64,000 bases of DNA, from the NCBI RefSeq assembly GCF_005222675.1, contig NZ_STGE01000074.1, positions 146,107-210,106 of the forward strand. Direction: 5' to 3'. The notes beneath the pieces are model-generated. The model searched no databases and was not told the DNA's origin. It saw only the letters and a program-made list of their open reading frames with translations. This stretch comes from Mycolicibacterium sp. CR10 (lineage in GTDB: Bacteria > Actinomycetota > Actinomycetes > Mycobacteriales > Mycobacteriaceae). Shown here in pieces: positions 9,149 to 17,062 of the stretch; position 1 is the stretch's first letter, and each line of letters opens with the position of its first letter. The position numbers were made by a program, and so were the translations under genes.

Positions 9149-10315
9149 TCAGAGCGACAAGATCGTTGCCGATGCGGTGCCGGGTGCGCCGTAGACCTGC
9201 GCGAGACCGACTCGCGGCTTGCCGGGGACCTGGCGGTCGCCGGCTTCGCCCCGAAGCTGGCGGACCAATTCGTGCACCTGTCGCAGGCCGGAGGCGCCGA
9301 TCGGCTCGCCGTTGGCGATCAGGCCGCCATCGGTGTTGATGGGGATGGCGCCGTAGATCTCGGTCGCGCCGTCGGCGAGCAACTTCTCCTGATCGCCGTC
9401 GGCGCACAGCCCCGTCTCGGCCATGTGGATGATCTCGGCACCAGCGTCGGTGTCCTGTAGCTGCGCGATATCGATGTCCTCGGGCCCGATGCCGGCCGCC
9501 TCGTAGGCGGCCTTGGCTGCGTACACCGTCGGTGAGGGATCCTCGTCCAGCGGTGCCGAGGTGGCGTGCACCTCATAGGCTCCGAATGTGCGCGTGCGAA
9601 TCTCGCTGGCACGCACGAACACTGGCTTGTCGGTGTACTTGTGCGCGAGGTCGGCGCGGCACATGATGACCGCGGCTGCACCCTCGTCAGGTGCGCAGAA
9701 CATGTACTGGCGCAGTGGGTAGTTCAGCACCGGCGATGCCATGATCTCGTCGATCGAAATCTCCTTGCGCCGGAACGCATTCGGGTTCAGGACGCCGTTG
9801 CGGAAATTCTTGTTGGCCACCCGCGCCAACGTCTCCTCGGAGATACCGTGCTTGTGGATGTAGTGATTGGCCTTCATGCCGAAGAACTTGGTGGTGACGA
9901 ACTGGCCGTTCTCGGCATACCACTGCGGCAGTGCGAGTTTGGCGGGATCGTCGGTGAACGCGCCGCGAGGGTGCTTGTCCAGGCCGATGGCGATCCCGAT
10001 GTCGTACTTGCCCAGTCGGATCGTGTCCGCCGTCTGCTGAATCGCCGAGGCCGCGGTGGCGCAGGCATTGAACACGTTGGTGAACGTGATGCCGGTCAGG
10101 CCGACCAGTCGGGTGACGGCGTCGGGATTGGACACCTCGTAGCTGCCGCCGAAGCCGAACTGGATGTCCTTCCATCCGACACCGGCGTCGTCGAGCGCCA
10201 GATGGATTGCCTCGGCGCCCATCTCCATCGCGGTCTTGTCGAATCGGCCGAACGGATGCAGACCCACACCGATGATCGCGACTTCACCGGCGGCGTCGGG
10301 GGAGGTGGTGCTCAT
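9149..10315 (-). CDS. Ltp2-like thiolase-fold enzyme (lipid-transfer protein/aldolase type)
   Basis: The 388-residue product has the SCP2/thiolase fold, with Cys85 in the nucleophile motif NACATAA. The usual GHP motif near the C-terminus is changed to GEP (GLIANGEPIGASG, Glu near residue 337), and the last motif carries a tyrosine (QVYGAPGTASA, near residue 373) where thiolases have Cys or Gly. Length and these changes fit the Ltp2 group, retro-aldolases that work with a DUF35 partner in side-chain breakdown, better than true thiolases. The DUF35 gene lies 10 bases upstream in the same operon. It may cleave a beta-hydroxyacyl-CoA or beta-ketoacyl-CoA; which of the two is not settled by the sequence. 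Confidence 0.85.
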   Translation of the reverse strand: MSTTSPDAAGEVAIIGVGLHPFGRFDKTAMEMGAEAIHLALDDAGVGWKDIQFGFGGSYEVSNPDAVTRLVGLTGITFTNVFNACATAASAIQQTADTIRLGKYDIGIAIGLDKHPRGAFTDDPAKLALPQWYAENGQFVTTKFFGMKANHYIHKHGISEETLARVANKNFRNGVLNPNAFRRKEISIDEIMASPVLNYPLRQYMFCAPDEGAAAVIMCRADLAHKYTDKPVFVRASEIRTRTFGAYEVHATSAPLDEDPSPTVYAAKAAYEAAGIGPEDIDIAQLQDTDAGAEIIHMAETGLCADGDQEKLLADGATEIYGAIPINTDGGLIANGEPIGASGLRQVHELVRQLRGEAGDRQVPGKPRVGLAQVYGAPGTASATILSL

Positions 10316-10325
10316 ATCCGGGCTC

Positions 10326-10766
10326 CTATCCGCTGACCGGCTGGAACGCGAAGGTGATGACTTCGTTGCCGTCGGCGTCGGTGGTGAACGGGATCATGGT
10401 CAGCTCGACGGACTGGCCGAATTCCAGCTTGGCCGGGTCGTTCTCGGTGAGCCTGGCCTCGACACGGATCACGTCATCGAGTTGAACGAGCCCGACGCCG
10501 AACGGGACGAAGTCCTTGCCGGTCGGGCCGGCGTAGGGCGCGCCCGGCGGGAAGCCCTGGGTGGTCCACGCGATCAACGTGCCCGTGCGCGGCAGTAGCA
10601 CTTCCGACATGGTCCCTTCGCTGCACCGCGGGCAGCGCTGCTGCGCGGGGAAGGTGGTGGCGCTACAGCTGTCGCACTTGCTGCCGACGAGCTGCGGCTT
10701 GTCCTCCGGCCATGTGGATATCTCGGGCGCGAGTGCCCTCTGGGTGGTCGACACGGGACCGACCAT
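10326..10766 (-). CDS. Zn-ribbon/OB-fold (DUF35) protein, partner of the Ltp2-like enzyme
   Basis: The 146-residue protein has an N-terminal zinc ribbon with two CxxC pairs (CDSC and CPRC, residues about 28-47) followed by an OB fold (TGTLIAWTTQGF, FGVGLVQLDDVIRVEARL). DUF35 proteins bind thiolase-like Ltp enzymes and help deliver the acyl-CoA substrate. Adjacency to the Ltp2-like gene, with only 10 bases between, supports a complex. The start is uncertain: ATG at 10766 has no ribosome site and may be leaderless, while GTG at 10754 is an alternative. A candidate operator lies just upstream. Confidence 0.88.
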   Translation of the reverse strand: MVGPVSTTQRALAPEISTWPEDKPQLVGSKCDSCSATTFPAQQRCPRCSEGTMSEVLLPRTGTLIAWTTQGFPPGAPYAGPTGKDFVPFGVGLVQLDDVIRVEARLTENDPAKLEFGQSVELTMIPFTTDADGNEVITFAFQPVSG

Positions 10767-10770
10767 AATC

Positions 10771-10807
10771 GGAAATGACGTTCTCGTCTAGAGAGAACAA
10801 GGACGTT
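10771..10807. promoter_or_regulatory. candidate tandem operator upstream of the DUF35-Ltp2 pair
   Basis: Two half-conserved copies of a GAGAAT-N3-ATTCTC type site lie here: GGAAATGACGTTCTC (10771-10785) and GAGAACAAGGACGTT (10793-10807), centred 22 bp apart. Their inner halves form the inverted repeat GTTCTC-N7-GAGAAC. The same geometry recurs at 11602-11638. It sits in the 100-base gap between the crotonase and DUF35 genes, so it could mark an internal promoter. Confidence 0.5.
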
Positions 10808-10866
10808 CGACCGGTGTCGGCCCTGGTGTCGGCACCGACGTCGGGCTTATCCCGTTACGTGCCCCG

Positions 10867-11583
10867 CTACTTGCTCTTCGTGACGATCTTGTCCGCTGCG
10901 GCCCAGTGTTCGTCGGACACCCACAGCCGGGCGAAGGCCGCGACGGCCTCGGTGGTGGGGACGCCGCGCATCACTCGTTTGACCTGGCCGGCGGGTGCCG
11001 TGGCCAGGGATCTGCCGATCGCCCGCCATTGTTCATCGAACGAAGCGCGCGGCAGAACCTGATCGACCAGCCCGATGCGCTCGGCTTCGGCGGCATCGAT
11101 AATCCGCCCGGTGCCCGCCAGCAGCAGCGCCTTGCTGTAGCCGACCAGAGCCGCAAGCCGCTCGGCGCCACCCCACGCGGGCATGATCGCCAGCGCCACC
11201 TGGTTGAAGCCGATCCGGATGTCCTCAGCGGCCAATCGGATGTCGGCCGCCACCGCGAACTCGGCACCACCGCCGAGCGCATGGCCGTTGAGCGCTGCCA
11301 CCACCGGGGCCGGGAACCCCGCGATGCGGTCGCAGATCGACCTCATCCGGAACGCCATCGCGGAGGCCTGGGCCTCTGTGCGCAGGGCACTGAGTTCCTT
11401 GAGGTCGCCACCGGAGACGAACGCCCGGTCGCCTGCTCCGGTCAGGACGAGCGCAGACGCCCCTTCGGCGCCGTCGAGGGCCTTCTCGAGCTGGTCCATG
11501 GTCTCGAGTGAGATCGCGTTCCGGGCGTGTGGGCGATCGATGGTGATGATCGCCAGACCGTCGTCGAGTTCAAGGTCTACCAT
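10867..11583 (-). CDS. enoyl-CoA hydratase/isomerase (crotonase) family protein
   Basis: This 238-residue crotonase has the oxyanion-hole segments AFVSGGDLKEL and the ALGGGAEFAVAADIRLA block, with the IMPAWGGAERL region at the end of the active site. The second catalytic glutamate typical of hydratases is not evident in that last segment (MPAWGGAERL rather than a PExG form), so its exact reaction is open. The ATG at 11583 is preceded by GGGAGA. It is divergent from an acyl-CoA ligase gene across a paired operator and lies upstream of the DUF35-Ltp2 pair in the same direction. Confidence 0.88.
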   Translation of the reverse strand: MVDLELDDGLAIITIDRPHARNAISLETMDQLEKALDGAEGASALVLTGAGDRAFVSGGDLKELSALRTEAQASAMAFRMRSICDRIAGFPAPVVAALNGHALGGGAEFAVAADIRLAAEDIRIGFNQVALAIMPAWGGAERLAALVGYSKALLLAGTGRIIDAAEAERIGLVDQVLPRASFDEQWRAIGRSLATAPAGQVKRVMRGVPTTEAVAAFARLWVSDEHWAAADKIVTKSK

Positions 11584-11601
11584 CGCGCATTCTCCCTTTG
11601 C

Positions 11602-11638
11602 GGTATTGGCATTCTCAGCAGCGGAGAATAGCATCGCC
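11602..11638. promoter_or_regulatory. candidate tandem operator in the crotonase/ligase divergent promoter
   Basis: The sites GGTATTGGCATTCTC (11602-11616) and GAGAATAGCATCGCC (11624-11638) are centred 22 bp apart, giving the inner inverted repeat ATTCTC-N7-GAGAAT. The layout is the same as at 10771-10807. It lies between the divergent crotonase (start 11583) and ligase (start 11664) genes, so one bound repressor could control both. Confidence 0.55.
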
Positions 11639-11663
11639 ACTGAGCTGGAGGTGCTGCAGAAGC

Positions 11664-13259
11664 ATGCGAAACATCCCCGTTGAGCTGACCGAACGCTACG
11701 AGAAGGAAGGGTGGTGGACACCCGAAACGCTCGGCGAGATCCTCGCCGACGGCTTGGCGGCTAATCCGGACGCGGGATTCGTCGTGCACTCCGAGGTCCG
11801 TCCCTTCGCCGGCACCTTCGCCGACGTCGAGTCGGCGGCCCGCAGGCTGGCCGCGGGCCTGCGACGCCGCGGCGTACAACCGGGCGATGCGGTGGCGCTG
11901 CAACTGCCCAACTGGATGGAGGCCGCGGTCGCGTTCTGGGCGTCGGCGTTCCTCGGCGCGGTCGTCGTCCCGATCGTGCACTTCTACGGACGCCGCGAGC
12001 TCGGGCACATCCTGTCCACGGCGCGGCCCAAGGTCTTCATCACCGCCGAGGAGTTCGGCCGCATGACGTTCGAACCGGACCTGTGCGCCGACGTGCCGAT
12101 CGTCGGTCTGGTGGGACCGTTCGACGAGCGCCTGCGCGGGGAGCATGTGAACGCTTTCGACGAGTTGTTCGACGACGAGCCGCTGGTCGGGACGGTGTCG
12201 GCGGATCCGGCCGGTCCTGCCCTGATCGCCTTCACCTCCGGCACCACCCGCGCACCCAAGGGCGTCATCCACAGCCACCAGACGCTGAGCTGCGAAACCC
12301 GGCAGCTGCTGGCCAACTATCCGCCCGATCGCGGCAGGCAGCTGACGGCCACGCCGGTCGGGCACTTCATCGGCATGCTCGGCGCGTTCCTCATCCCTGT
12401 GCTGGAAGGCGCGGCGATCGACCTCGTCGATGTCTGGGATCCCGGCAAGGTGCTGGCGCTGATGAAGTCCAACGGCATGTCGATCGGGGGCGGCCCGCCG
12501 TACTTCGTCACGAGCCTGCTCGACCACCCGGACTGCACCGACGATCACCGAAATCTGTTCACCACGGTGGGCCTCGGCGGCTCCACCGTGCCCGCGGCGG
12601 TCACGCGGCGGCTGTCGGATCTCGGCATGTTCGTCTTCCGCTCCTACGGCAGCACCGAGCATCCGTCGATCACCGGGTCAGGCCCGGACGCACCCGAGGA
12701 CAAGCGCCTCTTCACCGACGGCGATGTTCGGCCCGGTGTGGAGATCAAGCTCGCCGAGGACGGCGAGATCCTCAGCCGCGGACCCGACCTGTGTCTGGGC
12801 TACACCGATGACGAGCTGACCAAGACGGCCTTTGACGCGGACGGCTGGTATCACACCGGCGATGTCGGGGTCCTCGACGACGACGGGTACCTGACCATCA
12901 CCGACCGCAAGGCCGACGTCATCATCCGCGGCGGCGAGAACATCAGCGCACTCGAGGTGGAGGAGGTGCTGCTGGCGATGCCGATGGTCGCAGAGGCCGT
13001 GGTGGTCGCGGTGCCCGATGACCGGCTGGGGGAGCGGACCGCTGCGGTTCTGCGGACCAGGGACGGACACGCGATGCCGACGCTCGAGGAGGTGCGGGCG
13101 CACTTCGCACAGGCCGGCGTCGCCCGCCAGAAGTGGCCCGAGGTGCTGCACCAGGTCGATGACTTTCCGCGGACGGCCAGCGGCAAGGTCCAGAAGTTCG
13201 TCGTGCGCCAGCACGTGGCGGCCGAAGCGCGCCGGCTCGTTGCGAGCCACACAGAATGA
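11664..13259 (+). CDS. acyl-CoA synthetase (AMP-dependent ligase family, FadD-like)
   Basis: The 531-residue ligase has the ATP-binding P-loop (FTSGTTRAPKGVIHSH, about residue 190), the adenylate motif SYGSTEHP, the hinge motif YHTGDVG with TDRKADVIIRGGENIS, and the C-terminal catalytic lysine in RTASGKVQK. It should activate a carboxylic acid to its CoA ester. The ATG at 11664 follows GGAGGTG by about 10 bases. Ligases of this shape act on cyclic or branched acids as well as fatty acids, and the neighbourhood suggests an unusual lipid or terpenoid acid. A palindromic site overlaps the stop codon, ahead of the next gene. Confidence 0.92.
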   Translation: MRNIPVELTERYEKEGWWTPETLGEILADGLAANPDAGFVVHSEVRPFAGTFADVESAARRLAAGLRRRGVQPGDAVALQLPNWMEAAVAFWASAFLGAVVVPIVHFYGRRELGHILSTARPKVFITAEEFGRMTFEPDLCADVPIVGLVGPFDERLRGEHVNAFDELFDDEPLVGTVSADPAGPALIAFTSGTTRAPKGVIHSHQTLSCETRQLLANYPPDRGRQLTATPVGHFIGMLGAFLIPVLEGAAIDLVDVWDPGKVLALMKSNGMSIGGGPPYFVTSLLDHPDCTDDHRNLFTTVGLGGSTVPAAVTRRLSDLGMFVFRSYGSTEHPSITGSGPDAPEDKRLFTDGDVRPGVEIKLAEDGEILSRGPDLCLGYTDDELTKTAFDADGWYHTGDVGVLDDDGYLTITDRKADVIIRGGENISALEVEEVLLAMPMVAEAVVVAVPDDRLGERTAAVLRTRDGHAMPTLEEVRAHFAQAGVARQKWPEVLHQVDDFPRTASGKVQKFVVRQHVAAEARRLVASHTE

Positions 13260-13272
13260 GAATACGATTCTC
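13258..13272. promoter_or_regulatory. perfect palindromic operator upstream of the amidohydrolase gene
   Basis: GAGAATACGATTCTC is a perfect inverted repeat with a three-base centre. It overlaps the ligase stop codon and ends 22 bases before the amidohydrolase ATG, with the AAAGGAG ribosome site between. It is the best match to the site family seen at 10771, 11602 and 16039. Confidence 0.6.
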
Positions 13273-13294
13273 CCGATAAGCAAAGGAGTTTTCC

Positions 13295-14485
13295 ATGGGT
13301 CAACTTTCGCACCGGGTCGACATCCCGTTTCCACTGTTCGACGCGGACAACCATCTGTATGAGCCGCCAGAGGCGCTGACGAAGTTCCTGCCCAAGGAGT
13401 ACAAGGACATCGTCCAGTACGTCGAGGTCAACGGCCGGACGAAGATCGCGCTGAAGGGCCAGATCAGCAACTACATACCCAACCCCACGTTCTCGGTGGT
13501 CGCCAAGCCGGGCGCATGGGAGGAGTACTTCAAGTTCGGCAACCCCGACGGCAAGAGCAAGCGCGAGCTGTTCGGCGAGCCGATGAGGGCCATCCCGGCG
13601 TTCTTCGAACCCGGTCCGCGGCTCGAGAAGATGACCGAACTGGGCATCGACCGCTCGCTGATGTTCCCGACGCTGGCCAGCCTGATCGAAGAGCGGCTGA
13701 GCGACGACCCGGTGGCCATCCACGTCATCGTCCATGCGCTGAACGAGTGGCTTCACGAAGTCTGGGGCTTCAACTATCAGAACCGCATCTTCACCACGCC
13801 GGTGATCACCCTGCCCATCGTCGAGAAGGCGATCGAGGAGTTGGAGTGGGCGGTCAAGCGTGGTGCCCGGGCGATCCTGATCCGCCCGGCGCCGGTGCCC
13901 GGCTTCCGCGGCCCGCGGTCGTTCGCGCTGCCCGAGTTCGACCCGTTCTGGCAGAAGTGCGTCGAGTACGACGTCTTCGTCGGGATGCACTCGAGCGACA
14001 GCGGTTACTCCCGCTACACCTCGGAATGGGACGGCGCCGCTCAGGAGATGTTGCCGTTCCAGACCAACGCCATGTCGATCCTCAACGAGTGGCGACCGAT
14101 CCAGGACGCAGTGGCCTCCTGGGTGATTCACGGCGCGCTGTTCCGGTTCCCGACGCTGAAAGTCGGGATCGTCGAGGCGGGCTCGAAATGGATGTTCCCG
14201 CTGCTGGACTCGATGGCCGAGGTCTACAAGAAGGCGCCCGAGGCCTTCCCGGGCAACCCCATGGAGGAGATCAAGAGGCGCATCTACGTCAGTCCGTTCT
14301 ACGAGGAGGGCATCGACGACCTGATCAACCTGATCGGCGTCGACCAGGTGCTGTACGGCTCCGACTGGCCGCACCCGGAAGGACTGGCAGAACCGACGCA
14401 CTACGTGACCGCGCTCGAGCATCTCTCGTTGGAGGACCAGGCGAAGATCATGGGCGGCAACTTGAGTCGCCTCGTCACGGTGTGA
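13295..14485 (+). CDS. amidohydrolase family protein (amidohydrolase-2 type)
   Basis: This 396-residue protein has the amidohydrolase-2 (TIM-barrel) features: an N-terminal DADNHLYEP metal motif, a central VGMHSSDSG segment, and a late YGSDWPHPEG motif with the metal-binding aspartate. Such proteins in mycobacterial catabolic clusters act as hydrolases or decarboxylases on CoA esters or cyclic acids; the reaction here is unknown. AAAGGAG lies six bases before the ATG. The stop overlaps the start of the next ligase gene (GTGA), so the two are translated together. Confidence 0.88.
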   Translation: MGQLSHRVDIPFPLFDADNHLYEPPEALTKFLPKEYKDIVQYVEVNGRTKIALKGQISNYIPNPTFSVVAKPGAWEEYFKFGNPDGKSKRELFGEPMRAIPAFFEPGPRLEKMTELGIDRSLMFPTLASLIEERLSDDPVAIHVIVHALNEWLHEVWGFNYQNRIFTTPVITLPIVEKAIEELEWAVKRGARAILIRPAPVPGFRGPRSFALPEFDPFWQKCVEYDVFVGMHSSDSGYSRYTSEWDGAAQEMLPFQTNAMSILNEWRPIQDAVASWVIHGALFRFPTLKVGIVEAGSKWMFPLLDSMAEVYKKAPEAFPGNPMEEIKRRIYVSPFYEEGIDDLINLIGVDQVLYGSDWPHPEGLAEPTHYVTALEHLSLEDQAKIMGGNLSRLVTV

Positions 14486-15945
14486 GCCGGTGGCAGACCA
14501 TCCCCGAGATGGTCGCCAGCGCGGCGGACCGGTTCGGCGGCACGGAAGCAGTCGTCGACGGCCCGCTGCGTTTGTCATTCGCGGAGCTGGTCGGGCGAAT
14601 CCAGTGTGCTGCAGGTGCTTTCGCTGATCTGGGTGTCGTGAAGGGCGACCGGGTCGCGGTCTGGGCTCCCAACAGCGCCGAGTGGATCATTGCCGCGTTC
14701 GGCGTGATCACCGCCGCTGGTGTGCTGGTGCCCGTCAACACCCGGTTCAAGACCGAGGAAGCGGCCGACGTCATCGGCCGCAGCGGGGCCAAGGCGGTGA
14801 TGGTTCAGCAGGGCTTTCTTGGAGTGGACTACACCGCCCCGCCTGGCGTGCCGGTCATCGACCTGAAATCCGGCTTCCTGGCTAGTGGCCGGCCGTTCAG
14901 TCGTCCAGTCGAGGGCACCGACATCTCCGACATCATCTTCACCTCGGGTACGACCGGCCGGTCCAAGGGCGTGATGATGAATCACCTCCAGAACCTGCGC
15001 CTCTACGAAGAGTGGTGCGATCTGGCCGACCTCCGTCCGCGCGATCGCTACCTCATGATCAACCCGTACTTCCACACCTTCGGCTACAAGGCGGGGCTGA
15101 TCGCGTCGTTCATCCGAGGCGCGACGATGCTGCCGGTGCCCGTCTTCGATGTGGACCGGGTGGTGGACCTCATTGTGGCAGAACAGGTCACGATGCTTCC
15201 CGGACCCCCGACGCTGTATCACTCCCTGCTCGGCGTCGAGGACAAGACGAAGCTGGCCACGCTCCGTGCCGGCGTGACCGGTGCAGCCGACATCCCAGTC
15301 GAGCTCATCCGACGGGTACACGAGGAGCTTCCCTTCCGGACGCTGGCCACGGGGTACGGGCTCACCGAGGCCGGCACGGTGACGCTTTCTCGACCAGGGG
15401 ACTCGTTCGAGGACATCGCGACGACGGCGGGTGTCGCCTGCGATGGCGTCGAGATGCGTATCGCCGAGGACGGAGAAGTGCTGGTCCGTGGCTACACGGT
15501 GATGCAGGGCTACCTCGACGACGCCGCCGCGACAGCAGAGGCGATCGATCCCGAGGGATGGCTGCACACCGGCGATCTCGGAACGGTCGATGACGCCGGT
15601 CGGCTACGAATCGTCGGCCGCAAGAAGGACATGTTCGTCGTCGGCGGCTTCAACGCCTACCCCGCCGAGATCGAAGGCTTCCTGCTGGAGCACCCCGCGG
15701 TGGCGCAGGCGGCGGTCATCGGGGTAGCCGATGAGCGGATGGGGCAGGTCGGCAAGGCCTTCCTTGTGGTCAACCCGCCCGAGGACGGACAGCACCGCAC
15801 CCTGACCGCCGAGCAGGTGATCGCCTGGAGTCGCGACCGAATGGCCGGTTTCAAGGTGCCGCGGTATGTAGAGTTCCTCGACGAGTTGCCGTTGAACGCC
15901 ACCGGCAAGGTGATGAAGGACAGATTGCAGGACAATCGTCGCTGA
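14482..15945 (+). CDS. acyl-CoA synthetase (FadD3-like AMP-dependent ligase)
   Basis: The 487-residue protein carries the P-loop FTSGTTGRSKGVMMNH (about residue 153), the YGLTEAG adenylate motif, LHTGDLG with GRKKDMFVVGGFNAYPAEIE, and the final lysine in LNATGKVMK. It resembles the short ligases that activate bicyclic or propanoate side-chain acids, such as FadD3. GTG at 14482 overlaps the amidohydrolase stop. It is the second ligase in the island, which suggests two separate CoA activation steps. The frame is open far upstream inside the amidohydrolase gene, but that part has no ligase similarity. Confidence 0.92.
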   Translation: MSRWQTIPEMVASAADRFGGTEAVVDGPLRLSFAELVGRIQCAAGAFADLGVVKGDRVAVWAPNSAEWIIAAFGVITAAGVLVPVNTRFKTEEAADVIGRSGAKAVMVQQGFLGVDYTAPPGVPVIDLKSGFLASGRPFSRPVEGTDISDIIFTSGTTGRSKGVMMNHLQNLRLYEEWCDLADLRPRDRYLMINPYFHTFGYKAGLIASFIRGATMLPVPVFDVDRVVDLIVAEQVTMLPGPPTLYHSLLGVEDKTKLATLRAGVTGAADIPVELIRRVHEELPFRTLATGYGLTEAGTVTLSRPGDSFEDIATTAGVACDGVEMRIAEDGEVLVRGYTVMQGYLDDAAATAEAIDPEGWLHTGDLGTVDDAGRLRIVGRKKDMFVVGGFNAYPAEIEGFLLEHPAVAQAAVIGVADERMGQVGKAFLVVNPPEDGQHRTLTAEQVIAWSRDRMAGFKVPRYVEFLDELPLNATGKVMKDRLQDNRR

Positions 15946-16038
15946 GCGCTCGCACAGCGTGTAAACAGCATTTCCGCAGCGACGGGGTTTCCCGGGACTC
16001 GCGGAGCGAGGGTATCGTCGCGGCGATACGCAAAAATG

Positions 16039-16053
16039 AAGAATGACATTCTC
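16039..16053. promoter_or_regulatory. candidate operator upstream of the mas genes
   Basis: AAGAATGACATTCTC is an imperfect copy of the GAGAAT-N3-ATTCTC palindrome (one mismatch between arms), 44 bases before the first mas start. The bases GCTTAGCA at 16074-16081 also match most of the TGCTNAGCA half-site seen in the P450/TetR operator. Together they tie the Mce-associated genes to the catabolic island. Confidence 0.5.
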
Positions 16054-16096
16054 ATACCCACGTGAGTACTGACGCTTAGCAGACAAGGAGGTCGAT

Positions 16097-17062
16097 GTGC
16101 CGTCATTCAGGCGCCGTGAATCGGTGATCGACGCCGACCGCATCGATCCACCGCCGAGTCCGGACCGCCCCGGCGGTGCGTCGGGCGCGGAGCAAGCTCG
16201 ATCGCTGGCCGAGGAAGCCGAAGCCGAGGCTGCGGAGGCGGAGGCGATGGCCGCCGCCGCTCGCGCACGGGCACGGGCGATCCGGCTTCGCAGGGAGGCT
16301 GAACAAGCCACGGGCGCCGAGGTGCCCGCTGTCGAGGTCGACGCTGCGACCGAGGCCGACGCTGAGGCCGAGACTGAGGCCGACGCCGAGACTGAGGCCG
16401 AGACTGAGGCCGACGCCGAGACTGAGGCCGAGGCCGACGCGGAGGCCGCCGAGTTCAACGATGACGTGGCCACCGAAGACGCAGAAGACGCAGACGACGC
16501 CGTCTCCTATGGCCACGACGAAGATGTCGAAGACGACGGCGGAGCGACATCGGCCGGGTCTCGGTGGCGCCGGTTGCGTCCGAGCTGGAAGGGGATCGCC
16601 GCGGCGGTGGTGGTCCTGTGCACGGTGGCATGTCTGGCGGCCAGCGGCTACATGATCTCGACCCACCGCAAGGCGGACAGACTTCAGCAACAGAACGCGG
16701 AGTACGCGGCGGCGGCGCGGCAGAGCGTCGTGACGTTGATGTCGCTGGATTTCAACAATGCGCAGGACAACGTCAAGCGCATCATCGACAACTCGACGGG
16801 GCAGTTCAAGACCGACTTCGAGCAGCAGGCGCCTGATTTCATCAAGGTCGCTCGGGATTCGAAGGTCGTCACCGAGGTCACCGTCAACTCCGTCGCGGTG
16901 GAATCGATGACGGACACGTCGGCGGTCGCACTCGTCGCGGCGTCGTCCCGGGTCACCAACTCCTCAGGTGCCAACCAGGAACCGCGGACGTGGCGACTCA
17001 GTGTGAACTTGGAGAGAGACGGCGGGCAGATCAAGATGTCGAAAGTTGAGTTCGTTCCGTGA
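16097..17062 (+). CDS. Mce-associated membrane protein (Mas) with acidic repeat
   Basis: The 321-residue protein starts at GTG 16097 after a strong AAGGAGG. The first 150 residues are a charged, disordered region with a Glu/Ala/Asp/Thr repeat (about residues 86-118). One transmembrane segment follows (GIAAAVVVLCTVACLAASGYM, about residues 170-190), then a periplasmic domain of about 130 residues (AARQSVVTLMSLDFNNAQDNVKRII, ending VNLERDGGQIKMSKVEFVP). This is the Mas architecture, in which accessory proteins stabilise or support Mce lipid importers. It is coupled to the next mas gene by a GTGA overlap. Confidence 0.86.
   Translation: MPSFRRRESVIDADRIDPPPSPDRPGGASGAEQARSLAEEAEAEAAEAEAMAAAARARARAIRLRREAEQATGAEVPAVEVDAATEADAEAETEADAETEAETEADAETEAEADAEAAEFNDDVATEDAEDADDAVSYGHDEDVEDDGGATSAGSRWRRLRPSWKGIAAAVVVLCTVACLAASGYMISTHRKADRLQQQNAEYAAAARQSVVTLMSLDFNNAQDNVKRIIDNSTGQFKTDFEQQAPDFIKVARDSKVVTEVTVNSVAVESMTDTSAVALVAASSRVTNSSGANQEPRTWRLSVNLERDGGQIKMSKVEFVP
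16352..16450 (+). repeat. in-frame acidic repeat in the first mas gene
   Basis: About 100 bases consist of hexamers GAGGCC, GAGACT and GACGCC in near-regular order, coding for alternating Glu/Asp with Ala/Thr. A block of about 30 bases appears almost three times. The repeat keeps the reading frame, and its period of six bases allows copy-number change by slippage. It lies in the cytoplasmic N-terminal region of the protein. Confidence 0.85.

Noticed and set aside
9149..10315. Calling the thiolase-fold protein an ordinary acetyl-CoA acetyltransferase
   Set aside because: The GHP motif is changed to GEP and the final Cys motif is absent, so the ordinary thiolase reaction is not supported.
10771..16053. 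Reading the GAGAAT palindromes as KstR sites of the cholesterol regulon
   Set aside because: The KstR consensus is an even-length palindrome with AACNNGTT in the centre. The sites here have a three-base spacer and AAT/ATT half-sites, so they do not fit.
16352..16450. Repeat region as a possible CRISPR array
   Set aside because: There are no unique spacers, the period is six bases, and the repeat is in frame within a gene.
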